From Thiodiazotropha sp050305635 (GTDB taxonomy: Bacteria; Pseudomonadota; Gammaproteobacteria; Chromatiales; Chromatiaceae), in NCBI GenBank assembly GCA_050305635.1, contig JBNLFS010000059.1, positions 29,931 to 93,930 of the forward strand: a stretch of DNA of 64,000 nucleotides. Reading direction: 5' to 3'. Made by a program: the position numbers and the translations under genes. The notes under the pieces are model-generated. The model saw only the letters and a program-made list of their open reading frames with translations, had not been told where the DNA came from and did not search any database. This document shows, in pieces, positions 17,119-24,776 of this stretch; position 1 is the first letter of the stretch; each line of letters begins with the position of its first letter.

Positions 17119-19065
17119 ATGACCGACTACGCGGAGATATTCGGCCCGCAGGGCTGGCTGGCGAATCGTATCCAGGGTTTTTCCCATCGCCCGCAACAGC
17201 AGGCCATGGCCGAGGCTGTGGCCGAGGTCATGGCGCAGGGCGGTTCGTTGATCTGCGAAGCCGGCACCGGTACCGGCAAAACCTTCGCCTACCTGGTGCC
17301 CGCCCTGATGTCCGGTTCCAAGGTCATCATCTCCACGGGCACGAAAAACCTTCAGGACCAGCTCTATCACCGGGACCTGCCGCGGGTGCGCGAATGCCTC
17401 TCCAGTCCGGTCTCCAGCGCCCTGCTCAAGGGGCGCGCCAACTACCTGTGTCTCTACCGCCTGGAAAACACCCTGGTGGAGGAGGTCCGCCTCACCCGGG
17501 AACAGTTGAGCCAGCTGCAGGCGATCCGCAAATGGTCCATCGGGACCCGCAGCGGGGACATCGCGGAGATGTCGGAAATCCCCGAAGACGCCACGATCTG
17601 GCCGGTGGTGACCTCCACTACGGACAACTGCCTGGGACAGGAGTGTCCCGCCTACAGCAAATGCCACCTGGTGGAGGCGCGCAAGCGGGCTCAGGAAGCG
17701 GATCTGGTGGTGATCAATCACCATCTGCTGTGCGCCGATCTGAGTCTCAAGGAGGAGGGCTTCGGCGAGCTGTTACCCAGCGCGGACTGCTTCATCCTGG
17801 ACGAGGCGCACCAACTGCCGGATGTGGCAGGCGCCTTCTTCGGCGTCACCCTCAGCGGACGCCAGCTCCTCGAGCTGGCGGGGGATTGTCTGACCGAATT
17901 CCACCGGGAGGCGCCGGATGCCCGGCAACTGCAGGAGCGGGCGGAGCGGCTGCAGCAGGTCAGTCGGGATCTGCGTCTGACCTTCGGTCTGGATGTCCGC
18001 CGGGGCGCCTGGTCGGAAGTGGCGGACAACCTCGCAGTGACCAATCAGCTCGACGCCCTGGAAGAGGCTCTGCGGGAACTCAGTGAGGTACTCCAGGCCA
18101 TCGAAGGCCGGGGCAAGGGACTCGACAGCTGCAAGGAGCGCAGCAACCAGTTGAGTCAGCGTCTACGGTTGCTTAGGGACGAAGAGGACAAATCCTCCAT
18201 CCGCTGGTTCGAGACCCAACGGACCAGTTTTCGCCTCAATCGCACCCCTCTGGATATTTCAGAGATCTTTCAAACGGTCATGAAGGCGCATCCCGCGTCC
18301 TGGATTTTTACCTCGGCGACCCTGGCGGTGGGCGACAGTTTCGAACACTTCTCCGCGCAGCTCGGATTGCAGGACGCAGAAACCCGCTGCTGGGAGAGTC
18401 CCTTCGACTACCCCCGGCAGGCGGTCTGGTACCTGCCCCACGGACTGCCGGAACCCAACGATCCCACGTTCAACCGGGCCGTCTCCGATATCTCCATACC
18501 GATTCTCGAGGCGAGTAACGGGCGGGCCTTCCTGCTCTACACCAGCCATCGCGCGCTCCAGGAAGCCGCTGAGTATCTGCAGGACCGGATCGACTACCCC
18601 ATGCTGGTGCAGGGCACCGCGCCGCGCACCGAACTGGTGGAGCGGTTTCGCGAAATGGGCAATGCGGTGCTGCTCGGTACCTCCAGCTTCTGGGAAGGCA
18701 TCGATGTGCGGGGCGAGGCGCTCTCCTGCGTGATCATTGACAAACTGCCCTTCGCCTCGCCCGGCGATCCGGTACTGCAGGCGCGCATCGACGCCCTGCG
18801 CAAACGGGGCGGCAATCCCTTCATGGCCTATCAGGTTCCGCAAGCAGCCATCGCTCTCAAACAGGGCGCCGGCCGACTGATCCGCGATGAGACCGATCGG
18901 GGTTTGCTGGTGATCTGCGATCCGCGCCTGATCAGCAAGCCCTACGGCAAGGTCTTCGTGCGCAGCCTGCCGCCCATGACCAAGACCCGGGATCTGGATG
19001 TGGTGAAACGATTTTTCGCCCTGGCCGACGCATCAAAACAGGAAGGCTCGCATAGCGCTGAGTGA
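17119..19065 (+). CDS. yoaA: DinG/YoaA-family Fe-S DNA helicase
   Basis: A 648-residue superfamily 2, XPD-like ATP-dependent 5'-3' helicase. Walker A is CEAGTGTGKT and the DEAH box is ILDEAHQLPD. Four Cys for a [4Fe-4S] cluster are visible: one in RANYLC and three in the TDNC, GQEC and YSKC run. Motif VI appears as QGAGRLIR. The size and the Fe-S domain fit YoaA better than the longer DinG. In E. coli YoaA acts with HolC in repair of stalled replication. It follows the PD-(D/E)XK-like gene at five bases. Confidence 0.9.
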   Translation: MTDYAEIFGPQGWLANRIQGFSHRPQQQAMAEAVAEVMAQGGSLICEAGTGTGKTFAYLVPALMSGSKVIISTGTKNLQDQLYHRDLPRVRECLSSPVSSALLKGRANYLCLYRLENTLVEEVRLTREQLSQLQAIRKWSIGTRSGDIAEMSEIPEDATIWPVVTSTTDNCLGQECPAYSKCHLVEARKRAQEADLVVINHHLLCADLSLKEEGFGELLPSADCFILDEAHQLPDVAGAFFGVTLSGRQLLELAGDCLTEFHREAPDARQLQERAERLQQVSRDLRLTFGLDVRRGAWSEVADNLAVTNQLDALEEALRELSEVLQAIEGRGKGLDSCKERSNQLSQRLRLLRDEEDKSSIRWFETQRTSFRLNRTPLDISEIFQTVMKAHPASWIFTSATLAVGDSFEHFSAQLGLQDAETRCWESPFDYPRQAVWYLPHGLPEPNDPTFNRAVSDISIPILEASNGRAFLLYTSHRALQEAAEYLQDRIDYPMLVQGTAPRTELVERFREMGNAVLLGTSSFWEGIDVRGEALSCVIIDKLPFASPGDPVLQARIDALRKRGGNPFMAYQVPQAAIALKQGAGRLIRDETDRGLLVICDPRLISKPYGKVFVRSLPPMTKTRDLDVVKRFFALADASKQEGSHSAE

Positions 19066-19150
19066 TGTTAAACGGGAAGAAAGTCCCTATAGAATCGTAA
19101 CTGAAATAATCCCAGCGTTCTGCTCTTTGCATAGCTCATTTCAATAATCC

Positions 19151-19273
19151 ATGCAGATTCAATTGGCTCCATATGAAATAGGAGGCGAATTGCACGAAAT
19201 GCACGGTATCCAATATCAGACTATTTGTTCTGTTTGTGGTGAAGAACTGGTAACTCAAAGATGTTTAGTATAA
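19151..19273 (+). CDS. Possible tiny zinc-binding protein (40 aa)
   Basis: A short open frame from an ATG at 19151, with a second possible start at a TTG seven bases after a perfect AGGAGG (about 19180-19186). The product carries a CSVCGEEL knuckle and a later Cys (TQRC), a pattern of small zinc ribbons. It lies in the AT-rich stretch just before the cassette array. Short length leaves real doubt that it is translated. Confidence 0.3.
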   Translation: MQIQLAPYEIGGELHEMHGIQYQTICSVCGEELVTQRCLV

Positions 19274-19321
19274 AAAAACATATAAAAGGGAGATTGCGGA
19301 TCTCTGAATCACGGCCCCCCA

Positions 19322-19374
19322 ACATATAAGCATTTGTGCGCCATGCTGCGCACGGCGCACAAATGCTTATATGT
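19322..19374. repeat. Perfect 21-bp inverted repeat with 11-nt loop
   Basis: The arms 19322-19342 and 19354-19374 are exact reverse complements, and the loop is ATGCTGCGCAC. It stands 22 bases before the first cassette gene start, in the likely leader of its mRNA. No T tract follows, so it is not an ordinary terminator, and it lacks the TAAC/GTTA ends of attC sites. It may be a leader structure, a protein-binding palindrome or a relic of a mobile element end. Confidence 0.85.
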
Positions 19375-19396
19375 CAGGCCAACAAAAAGGAAAGAC

Positions 19397-20134
19397 ATGC
19401 TACGGAATACTGTATTTGTGATTTTGATTCTGTATTCAGGACTTGCAAGCTCGGAGACAGAGTTCAAATCACAGGAAGAGTTTGGTAAATGGCTTACTTA
19501 TTACTATCTCAAGCCTGAACCAGAGAATATTGTCCAAGCCGTTCGCTACATGAGCGAAAGTGGCTTTTTAGAAAATGGAAAAACATATCCACCAATCTTT
19601 GGTTTCCTAGCGGGAGTATTCAAGAACAATCCTAGTAAGGTAGGTTCTTGGGTAAATGATCTAAGCTCATTAAAAGACTCATCATATGGTGTTGTTGTCC
19701 TAGGCGTTTGGTATGCCAATATTTCGGATTCAAAAGAAAGAGTGTATGCCATCCTAGAAAATCGCCCAGCACTTAAGGAACAGTTTGGTTACCTTTACAA
19801 AGGGCCGCCAATGGAAATTCGTCAAATCCCCCTTGAACAAGGCTCATGGGTTTTGGATGCGCTTTGGGGGAATTTTATGGCTACAGGCAACACGGAACCC
19901 GTAGCAAGAATAATGGAAGCACTCCCGTGGCTTGACGTCAAAGGAGAAACAAACAAGTTGCTTGTGGCTGGTGCGGCGCGTTGGTCTTTAACGTCAAATG
20001 CAGAGCAGCATGAGAAGGTAATGGTTATCTGTGAAAGTGAAATAGAGGAACAGCCACCTGCCGTCAAAGAAAAACTAAAAGCTATTATTGCTGAGGCAAA
20101 GAAAGGGTCTAACAAGCCCATCAAGCCGCAATGA
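19397..20134 (+). CDS. Secreted protein of unknown function (cassette 1)
   Basis: 245 residues from the ATG at 19397, which has an AAGGA site ten bases upstream; the frame is open to 19334 but that part would run through the inverted repeat. The N-terminus MLRNTVFVILILYSGLASSE is a signal peptide. The mature protein is soluble, with Trp-containing helices (EFGKWLTYYYL, ESGFLENGKTYPPIFGFLAG) and no family that I recognise. Its last codons and stop lie inside the first attC-like site, as is common for cassette genes. Codon use is much more AT-rich than in the flanking genes, which points to transfer. Confidence 0.8.
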   Translation: MLRNTVFVILILYSGLASSETEFKSQEEFGKWLTYYYLKPEPENIVQAVRYMSESGFLENGKTYPPIFGFLAGVFKNNPSKVGSWVNDLSSLKDSSYGVVVLGVWYANISDSKERVYAILENRPALKEQFGYLYKGPPMEIRQIPLEQGSWVLDALWGNFMATGNTEPVARIMEALPWLDVKGETNKLLVAGAARWSLTSNAEQHEKVMVICESEIEEQPPAVKEKLKAIIAEAKKGSNKPIKPQ

Positions 20135-20163
20135 ATCTGCACGGCTTATGGGAAAGGTTAGAA
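20107..20163 (+). other. attC recombination site 1
   Basis: The R'' box GTCTAAC (20107-20113) fits RYYYAAC exactly, and the R' box GTTAGAA (20157-20163) fits GTTRRRY with one mismatch. The inner boxes CCCATCAAGCCG (20117-20128) and CGGCTTATGGG (20142-20152) are complementary except for one extra C, the extrahelical base typical of attC. The whole folds as a hairpin with a 13-base tip. This is the clearest site of the four. Confidence 0.85.
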
Positions 20164-20179
20164 GCAAAAGAGAAGAAGC

Positions 20180-20860
20180 ATGAAGCAAGAATATAGTAGA
20201 AACGGGTACTATTTGATTCAGGGTGTTTTTAGTGATGAAAACGTAACCTTCCTGCAGAATGAACTGTCTGTTTTTGAGGGAAAACCAAATAATTATGGGA
20301 TAAGAGATTTAATGAATAAAGTGCCATATATCAAAAGGATGGCGTCATCTTCACCATTGATTGATATTGCAAAAGAAATATTAGGAGATAATGCGCGTCC
20401 AGTAAGGTCGGTGTTCTTTGATAAAATTGAAGGTGCAAACTGGAATGTGGCTTGGCATCAAGACACATCCGTAGCATTAAAAAATAAACATGAAGTCAGT
20501 GGTTTTGGTCCTTGGAGCGAAAAACAAGGTGTGATACATGCTGAACCGCCTGCAGAATATTTAGCCAATACTTTAACATTGAGAATACATCTTGATAAAG
20601 CAAACACTGAAACAGGTGTGCTACGGGTGGTACCTGGCACACACAGGGGTGGCAGAGTCAAATCAAGTGAAATATTAACAATCGTTGATAATTCCACTGT
20701 AGTTGAGTGTAACGCTAATCCTGGTGATGTCCTGCTAATGAATCCTCTACTATTCCACTCATCTCGAAAGGCAATCCACCCACGCCATAGAAGGATAATT
20801 CACATAGAATATTCTGCTATGACGTTACCGAATCCATTGGAGTGGTATGAATGTGCGTAA
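20180..20860 (+). CDS. Phytanoyl-CoA dioxygenase (PhyH) family protein (cassette 2)
   Basis: A 226-residue Fe(II)/2-oxoglutarate oxygenase. The metal motif is seen as His and Asp in AWHQDTSVAL and a distal His in NPLLFHSSRKA; an Arg ten residues later (RRIIHIEYSA) would bind 2-oxoglutarate. Family members hydroxylate small molecules, but the substrate here cannot be told. It starts 17 bases after attC site 1 and its stop is four bases before site 2, a tight cassette fit. Composition is AT-rich like the other cassette genes. Confidence 0.85.
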   Translation: MKQEYSRNGYYLIQGVFSDENVTFLQNELSVFEGKPNNYGIRDLMNKVPYIKRMASSSPLIDIAKEILGDNARPVRSVFFDKIEGANWNVAWHQDTSVALKNKHEVSGFGPWSEKQGVIHAEPPAEYLANTLTLRIHLDKANTETGVLRVVPGTHRGGRVKSSEILTIVDNSTVVECNANPGDVLLMNPLLFHSSRKAIHPRHRRIIHIEYSAMTLPNPLEWYECA

Positions 20861-20864
20861 TAGC

Positions 20865-20912
20865 TTCTAACAAAACATTGCATCGAATATGCCGCTGAAT
20901 GCGGCGTTATGT
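20865..20912 (+). other. attC recombination site 2
   Basis: R'' is TTCTAAC (20865-20871) and R' is GTTATGT (20906-20912), each one mismatch from consensus. Inner boxes CATTGCA and TGAATG pair with one extrahelical G. A second short stem, GCCGC/GCGGC, lies just inside R'. Sequence similarity to site 4 (shared TAACAA, TTGCAT, TGAATGCG and CGTT) supports common origin. Confidence 0.7.
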
Positions 20913-20929
20913 GTAGATAAGGAAAATAC

Positions 20930-21220
20930 ATGGCAGCATACATCATTCTAAGAATAGCCGTCCTAGATCCAGATAAGCTCAAGGCCTATCAAAAGGTCGC
21001 TCCTTCAATAATTGAACAGTATGGAGGAAAGCTATTGGCGCGGGGTGGGGAGGTGATTTCGTTTGAAGGGCCTAATGATAATCGCCGCACGGTAATGATC
21101 GAATTTTCATCTATGGAAAATGCTAAGAGATTTTACAATTCTCCTGAGTACACAGAAGCAATAGCATTGCGAAAAGGTGCCGCTGAGTTCGAAGTGGTAG
21201 CTGTCGAAGGCTTGGATTAA
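20930..21220 (+). CDS. DUF1330 family small protein (cassette 3)
   Basis: A 96-residue dimeric alpha/beta-barrel type protein. It begins AAYIILRIAVLDPDKLKAY, with the typical EQYGGKLLARGGE and the ENAKRFYNSPEY segment of DUF1330. Relatives include small enzymes or binding proteins related to monooxygenase-like ferredoxin folds; the function is not known. It starts 17 bases after attC site 2 and has an AAGG-type ribosome binding site. It ends 11 bases before the R'' box of site 3. Confidence 0.88.
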   Translation: MAAYIILRIAVLDPDKLKAYQKVAPSIIEQYGGKLLARGGEVISFEGPNDNRRTVMIEFSSMENAKRFYNSPEYTEAIALRKGAAEFEVVAVEGLD

Positions 21221-21231
21221 ATCAATTAGTC

Positions 21232-21445
21232 ACCTAACAAAACCAATTCACACGGATGAGAGTTTCTCCGGTTTCGTTGGCACCCTGAACTAACCCTTCA
21301 GGAGAAAACAGAGAGGCCAAAACCAGGCCCGATAACGACCTATAAATACTGTGAGGAATTCAAGGCGACCACCGTTAAGCTGAGTGAATTATCCGGGGTA
21401 CAAAGTACACGCCACTACGGTATGCCTTTTAATAACGCGTTATGT
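21232..21445 (+). other. attC-like site 3, split by an IS3 relic
   Basis: The R'' box ACCTAAC (21232-21238) is a perfect RYYYAAC and the R' box GTTATGT (21439-21445) equals that of site 2. They are 214 bp apart, far more than in the other sites, and the space holds a fragment of an IS3 orfA. Either an element landed in the site and decayed, or two partial sites flank a short dead cassette. Confidence 0.55.
21314..21403 (+). pseudogene. IS3-family orfA fragment
   Basis: In one frame this stretch reads RPKPGPITTYKYCEEF and then KATTVKLSELSGVQ, which is the N-terminal helix-turn-helix start of IS3-type OrfA proteins. CAGGAG at 21299-21304 sits where the original ribosome binding site would be, and the ATG is not seen. 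The reading stops resembling OrfA after GVQ. No orfB and no inverted terminal repeats were found, so it is a short remnant within attC-like site 3. Confidence 0.6.
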
Positions 21446-21475
21446 GTCATATGGACATTCATAGGAAAATAACTG

Positions 21476-22087
21476 ATGAAATGGATAAATAGCCTTGCAT
21501 TATTTTTGTGTTTAGTTGTCGTCGTAACTGGCGTACAAGCCGGCGCGGTTGTCAAAGATGGCGTCTTGAGTGTTTTGGAGCCAGTTCAAAGTTATGAGAA
21601 AGAGGGGGATTACAAAACCATATCCGTGGTTGGAAGGATAAAAAATAACTCCTCTTCATATGTTAATAACGTCATAATCGAGTCTCAGTTCTTTAATGGA
21701 AAAGGAGAATTAATAGATGCAGTTACAGAGGAGCAGTATTCGTTAATCGTTCCGCCAAATGAAACAATTGCATTTTCTGTATCGAAACAAGCAATACACG
21801 AGAAAAGCGATTATTCTTCGAATAATGTACGTATTACGTACGCTGAAATCAAATCATCTTGCAACACCAAGAAAGATAATTGGTTTGTTAAAATGTTAAT
21901 AAATTTGGCGCCTTTAATTATATTCATGGCAGCATGGATCATTATCGTGATCCGCTTTCAAAAGAAGTCTCCTCAGGCAAAAACACTAACCTTGATTGAG
22001 CAGCAGAATGATCTGATCAAAAAGAACGGTGAGCAATTTAAGGAGTTTCTTGAGGTTGTTCGTGAGTATGCAAAGAAAACCACATAA
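21476..22087 (+). CDS. Membrane protein of unknown function (cassette 4)
   Basis: 203 residues. A signal peptide (about 1-23, LCLVVVVTGVQA) is followed by an extracytoplasmic beta-rich domain (about 25-125). That domain resembles FxLYD-type folds (SVVGRIKNNSSSYVNNVIIE, then FFNGKGELID). A transmembrane helix follows near 140-160 (LAPLIIFMAAWIIIVI), then a charged C-terminal coiled-coil-like tail (IEQQNDLIKKNGEQFKEFL). I do not recognise a named family. The stop overlaps the R'' box of attC site 4. An envelope-sensing or scaffold role is possible but not shown. Confidence 0.75.
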   Translation: MKWINSLALFLCLVVVVTGVQAGAVVKDGVLSVLEPVQSYEKEGDYKTISVVGRIKNNSSSYVNNVIIESQFFNGKGELIDAVTEEQYSLIVPPNETIAFSVSKQAIHEKSDYSSNNVRITYAEIKSSCNTKKDNWFVKMLINLAPLIIFMAAWIIIVIRFQKKSPQAKTLTLIEQQNDLIKKNGEQFKEFLEVVREYAKKTT

Positions 22088-22126
22088 CAATAAACTTGCA
22101 TAAAGCTGATGAATGCGACGTTGAGG
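22082..22126 (+). other. attC-like site 4
   Basis: R'' is ACATAAC (22082-22088) and R' is GTTGAGG (22120-22126), each one off consensus. The interior shares TTGCAT and TGAATGCG with site 2. It closes the last cassette gene. The pairing is weaker than in sites 1 and 2. Confidence 0.55.
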
Positions 22127-22285
22127 CTGTAGAAAAACTGTAGTTCGGTGACTTGCCGGTCTGTCCAGTCTTTGGTTTTGTCGACATCTACATGCAGCAC
22201 GACATAAAAAAGGTTCGAAAGAATGGTGTAGGCGCAAACGTCTTCTTGCGATGATCTCGGCCCGTTACTCGGCAAAACATTTCGA

Positions 22286-23827
22286 TCAGAGCGAGCGAAC
22301 GCACCTCACCATGTTGTCCAGTCGCAGCAGATCACCCTGTGGCCCGTGGTAGTAAAAAGAACCAAAACCGACATCCGCTACCCCATCGGATTGAACGCTG
22401 ATGTTGCTTTTGTGATTACTGCGCTGGGCGCCGGCGCCATGGACGTCGATCAGGGCGCTATTGAAGTAACCCAGCGCTCGACCGAAGGCGATGTAGGTGG
22501 CTGAATCGCCCAATCCCGTAAAGGTTGCGTGGGTGGTTGAGGCCCAGTAGTAGCCCCAGTCCGTCTCGCCTCTCTCGTTGGTAAAGGCTGTGGCGTTGAA
22601 GAGGGGATTGATGGCTGCGCTGCCGCTGTAGTCGGGTGCGCGATCGTAGTCGACGATACTCTGTAGCTCCTTGACATCGGGCAGACGCCAGTCAGTCCAA
22701 CCACCCGTGGTGCTCGCTTCGCAGTGGGCGATCGCATCTTCGAAGTCTGTCGAGTGGTAGTCATCGGTCTCCCACATCAGGCCGGTGGTACTGTCGCTGA
22801 TGGTGGCGTCACCGTTGTCGATAAACTCGTTGAAACCGTAGGCGCTGTTTCCCGTCACGCAGTGCACATAAAAGGTCTTGGGGTTACTCACGGGATAGGC
22901 ATAGGGGTAGCCCTTGATTCGTCCATCGATAAAATTGACCCCGAACATGGTGGCCGCTCCACCGATGGTGCCGTTGGGCGAGACATAGAGACTCGTGGTG
23001 GCGTATTGTGCGTCGATGATGCGCTCGCCGGCCGAGGTGTCGCCAAAGCCCGGTTCGAATATCGCATCATCGAGAAAGGGGCTTAGCAGAGACGTATCGG
23101 TGCCTGAGTAACCGCTCGGATCGGTGCCTGAGAAATCGATCAACGAATAGAGTTCCTTGATCGACGGCAGGCGCCAGCTGTAACCACCGTCACTGAGTCC
23201 GGCACAGTAGCTCACTGCGTTGGGTTGCGTCCGCTTGTCGCTGGCGTCGACGCTACCGCTGTCATCGATGTCAGGGCTCCGGGTCCAGATCAGACCGGTC
23301 ACATTGTCGTAGACCAGGGTGCCGTCGTCGCTCAGGGTGTAGTCGGGCGGGTTGCCGCTGTAGTCCGCGTCGTAGCCTGCCCCGCTACACACTGTCTCAG
23401 CCCCGGTGGCCGAGTCGTAGCACTGGCTCTGGTTGGTACCGACCAGATTGTAGCGTCCACTGACGCAGCGCACCTCCACATCGACAACTGCGGCGCCGGA
23501 GAGAGTGCCATCGCCATGGATTACGTTGCAATGTCCATCCGGGGAGCTGGGTTGTGTCGCCACGCTGACGCTGTAACGGCTGCCATCGCTCAGCTGAGTC
23601 GCGAAGGTAAAGCTTCCGTCGTTGGCGATTGAGAGGTCGTCACCGGCGTTATTGCGTAGCACCAACCCGGAGCCAATCAACCCGCTAACCGTACCGCCCA
23701 CACTGAACTCGTCATCGCTTTCGTTGGTGGTCGAGGAACTGGGGTCACTGTCACCGCTACCCCCGCAGGCGGCCAAGATGAGTGCGAGCGGTATGGGTCC
23801 CCATTTCAGCAGATTTCGAATCGACAT
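22286..23827 (-). CDS. DUF1566 lipoprotein with two Lcl-C-like domains
   Basis: 513 residues from the ATG at 23827, which has GGGAG nine bases upstream; a TTG five codons earlier is a poorer start. The signal peptide ends in a lipobox LILAACGG, so the protein is lipid-anchored. A low-complexity Ser/Asp linker and a small beta domain follow. Two DUF1566 repeats come next: one with GLIWTRSPDIDDSG and WRLPSIKELYSLID, the other with GLMWETDDY and WRLPDVKELQSIVD. Such proteins are common surface lipoproteins of unknown function. It is convergent with the cassette array and has normal GC content. Confidence 0.85.
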   Translation of the reverse strand: MSIRNLLKWGPIPLALILAACGGSGDSDPSSSTTNESDDEFSVGGTVSGLIGSGLVLRNNAGDDLSIANDGSFTFATQLSDGSRYSVSVATQPSSPDGHCNVIHGDGTLSGAAVVDVEVRCVSGRYNLVGTNQSQCYDSATGAETVCSGAGYDADYSGNPPDYTLSDDGTLVYDNVTGLIWTRSPDIDDSGSVDASDKRTQPNAVSYCAGLSDGGYSWRLPSIKELYSLIDFSGTDPSGYSGTDTSLLSPFLDDAIFEPGFGDTSAGERIIDAQYATTSLYVSPNGTIGGAATMFGVNFIDGRIKGYPYAYPVSNPKTFYVHCVTGNSAYGFNEFIDNGDATISDSTTGLMWETDDYHSTDFEDAIAHCEASTTGGWTDWRLPDVKELQSIVDYDRAPDYSGSAAINPLFNATAFTNERGETDWGYYWASTTHATFTGLGDSATYIAFGRALGYFNSALIDVHGAGAQRSNHKSNISVQSDGVADVGFGSFYYHGPQGDLLRLDNMVRCVRSL

Positions 23828-24270
23828 GGTGCGCACTCCCAAATAATCACCCGATGCTTCGGGCCTGTCTAATCAAGATTTAAGTCGAAAACTATGGAGG
23901 CAATGTGGATGAACGGTGAAGAATGAAACTTCACATTTGTCACACTCACTTTAAACCTTCACGCTAAGTCTGCACTAACTCGAGGCGAATGACACTATTT
24001 TCAAACCAACGCCTGATTACTCAGTATGAAATGAGCCAAGGTTTGGCGGTTTGGGTTTTGTTTTAGGTGTTCCCTTCGCGCAGGGCTATAGGTAAATCCT
24101 CTTCTTCCTGGCCCTCCCACGCGAGGGGAGAGAGAAAGTGCATATCAAGTGCATGTCATGATTCATTTTTCGCTCGTTCCCACGCTCTGTGTGGGAATGC
24201 AGACCCGGGCTTGCTCAAGCCTAACAGGTTTGGTCAATGCAATTTCATTGATCTCTGCACTAAGGGCGAA

Positions 24271-24374
24271 GGGAGACGTCTGGAGGGTTTTATATTATCC
24301 CGCAGTGCTTCTCATTCTGCCGGATCCCGGGTTCCACTTCGTTTTACCCGGGCTACGGGTGAGGTGGGACTCCC
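24271..24374 (+). repeat. Dispersed intergenic element, copy A
   Basis: About 104 bp, flanked by GGGAG at the left and CTCCC at the right, with a core CCGGATCCCGGGTTCCAC and CGGGCTACGGG. A related copy, roughly 80 percent alike by eye, lies inverted at 52788-52887. The GGGAG/CTCCC ends are mutually complementary, so the unit could be a small non-autonomous mobile element or an extragenic palindromic repeat. Confidence 0.7.
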
Positions 24375-24621
24375 GTGTGGCTGAGCATGGTGGGAAATCA
24401 GGCAGACTTATGCAAACATGTTCGGGATCTGGTCTTGCAATAATGACCCTATCCGCCGCCACCTGACCATGAACATGGTGGCCGACCTGTTTTCATAGGT
24501 ACAACAAGCCACGCTCGGTGGTCGTGAAATACAAACGAACCTATAGGTCTGCAGGAACAGGCAGAGAGTGGGAACGCTCATGGTGTTTATCCCCACGAGA
24601 CCGCGAACATAATCAGATAGA

Positions 24622-24655
24622 CAAAAAAGCCCCAGGATGGGGGGATCCTGGGGCT
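24622..24655 (-). terminator. Rho-independent terminator for bacteriohemerythrin gene
   Basis: The perfect 11-bp stem AGCCCCAGGAT / ATCCTGGGGCT has a six-base loop and, read on the minus strand, is followed by a run of six T. It lies about 120 bases beyond the stop of the minus-strand gene. Confidence 0.9.
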
Positions 24656-24776
24656 GAATGACGATGCAGTGATGAAATACGTCGACGGTCCGAACTTCAA
24701 TGATCACCCGGATATTCGATACCCTGGCTTCGAGTTGTGATTTTTTTACGGTCCCGTCTGAATCACTCAATCGTTA

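Larger units (their letters stand above)
19322..22126 (+). mobile_element. Integron-like gene cassette array without integrase
   Basis: An AT-rich island in a GC-rich chromosome. It holds four same-strand genes that are unrelated in function, each followed at once by an attC-like site (near 20.13, 20.89, 21.34 and 22.10 kb). The cassette edges at the GTT crossover points would be 20158-20906, 20907-21439 and 21440-22120; the left edge of the first cassette is unclear. No intI gene and no attI site are in the window, so it may be a detached array or a site where cassettes entered by off-target integrase action. The right neighbour (DUF1566 lipoprotein) is back to normal composition. Confidence 0.75.
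23828..24776. other. Repeat-rich intergenic region with no convincing gene
   Basis: Short open frames exist here but have no start signals or protein-like composition. The stretch holds a copy of a roughly 100-bp dispersed element, a CGTTCCCACGCTCTGTGTGGGAA hairpin repeat split as CGTTCCCACGCTC and GTGTGGGAA (about 24176-24198), a partial inverted copy of it near 24560, and a terminator for the bacteriohemerythrin gene. Confidence 0.7.

Noticed and set aside
21973..22275. 100-codon minus-strand frame over the last cassette, considered as a transposase piece
   Set aside because: No transposase motif was found, and the plus-strand gene with its attC explains most of it.
24067..24466. Overlapping plus-strand open frames of about 105 codons
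   Set aside because: They run through dispersed repeats and have no start signals.
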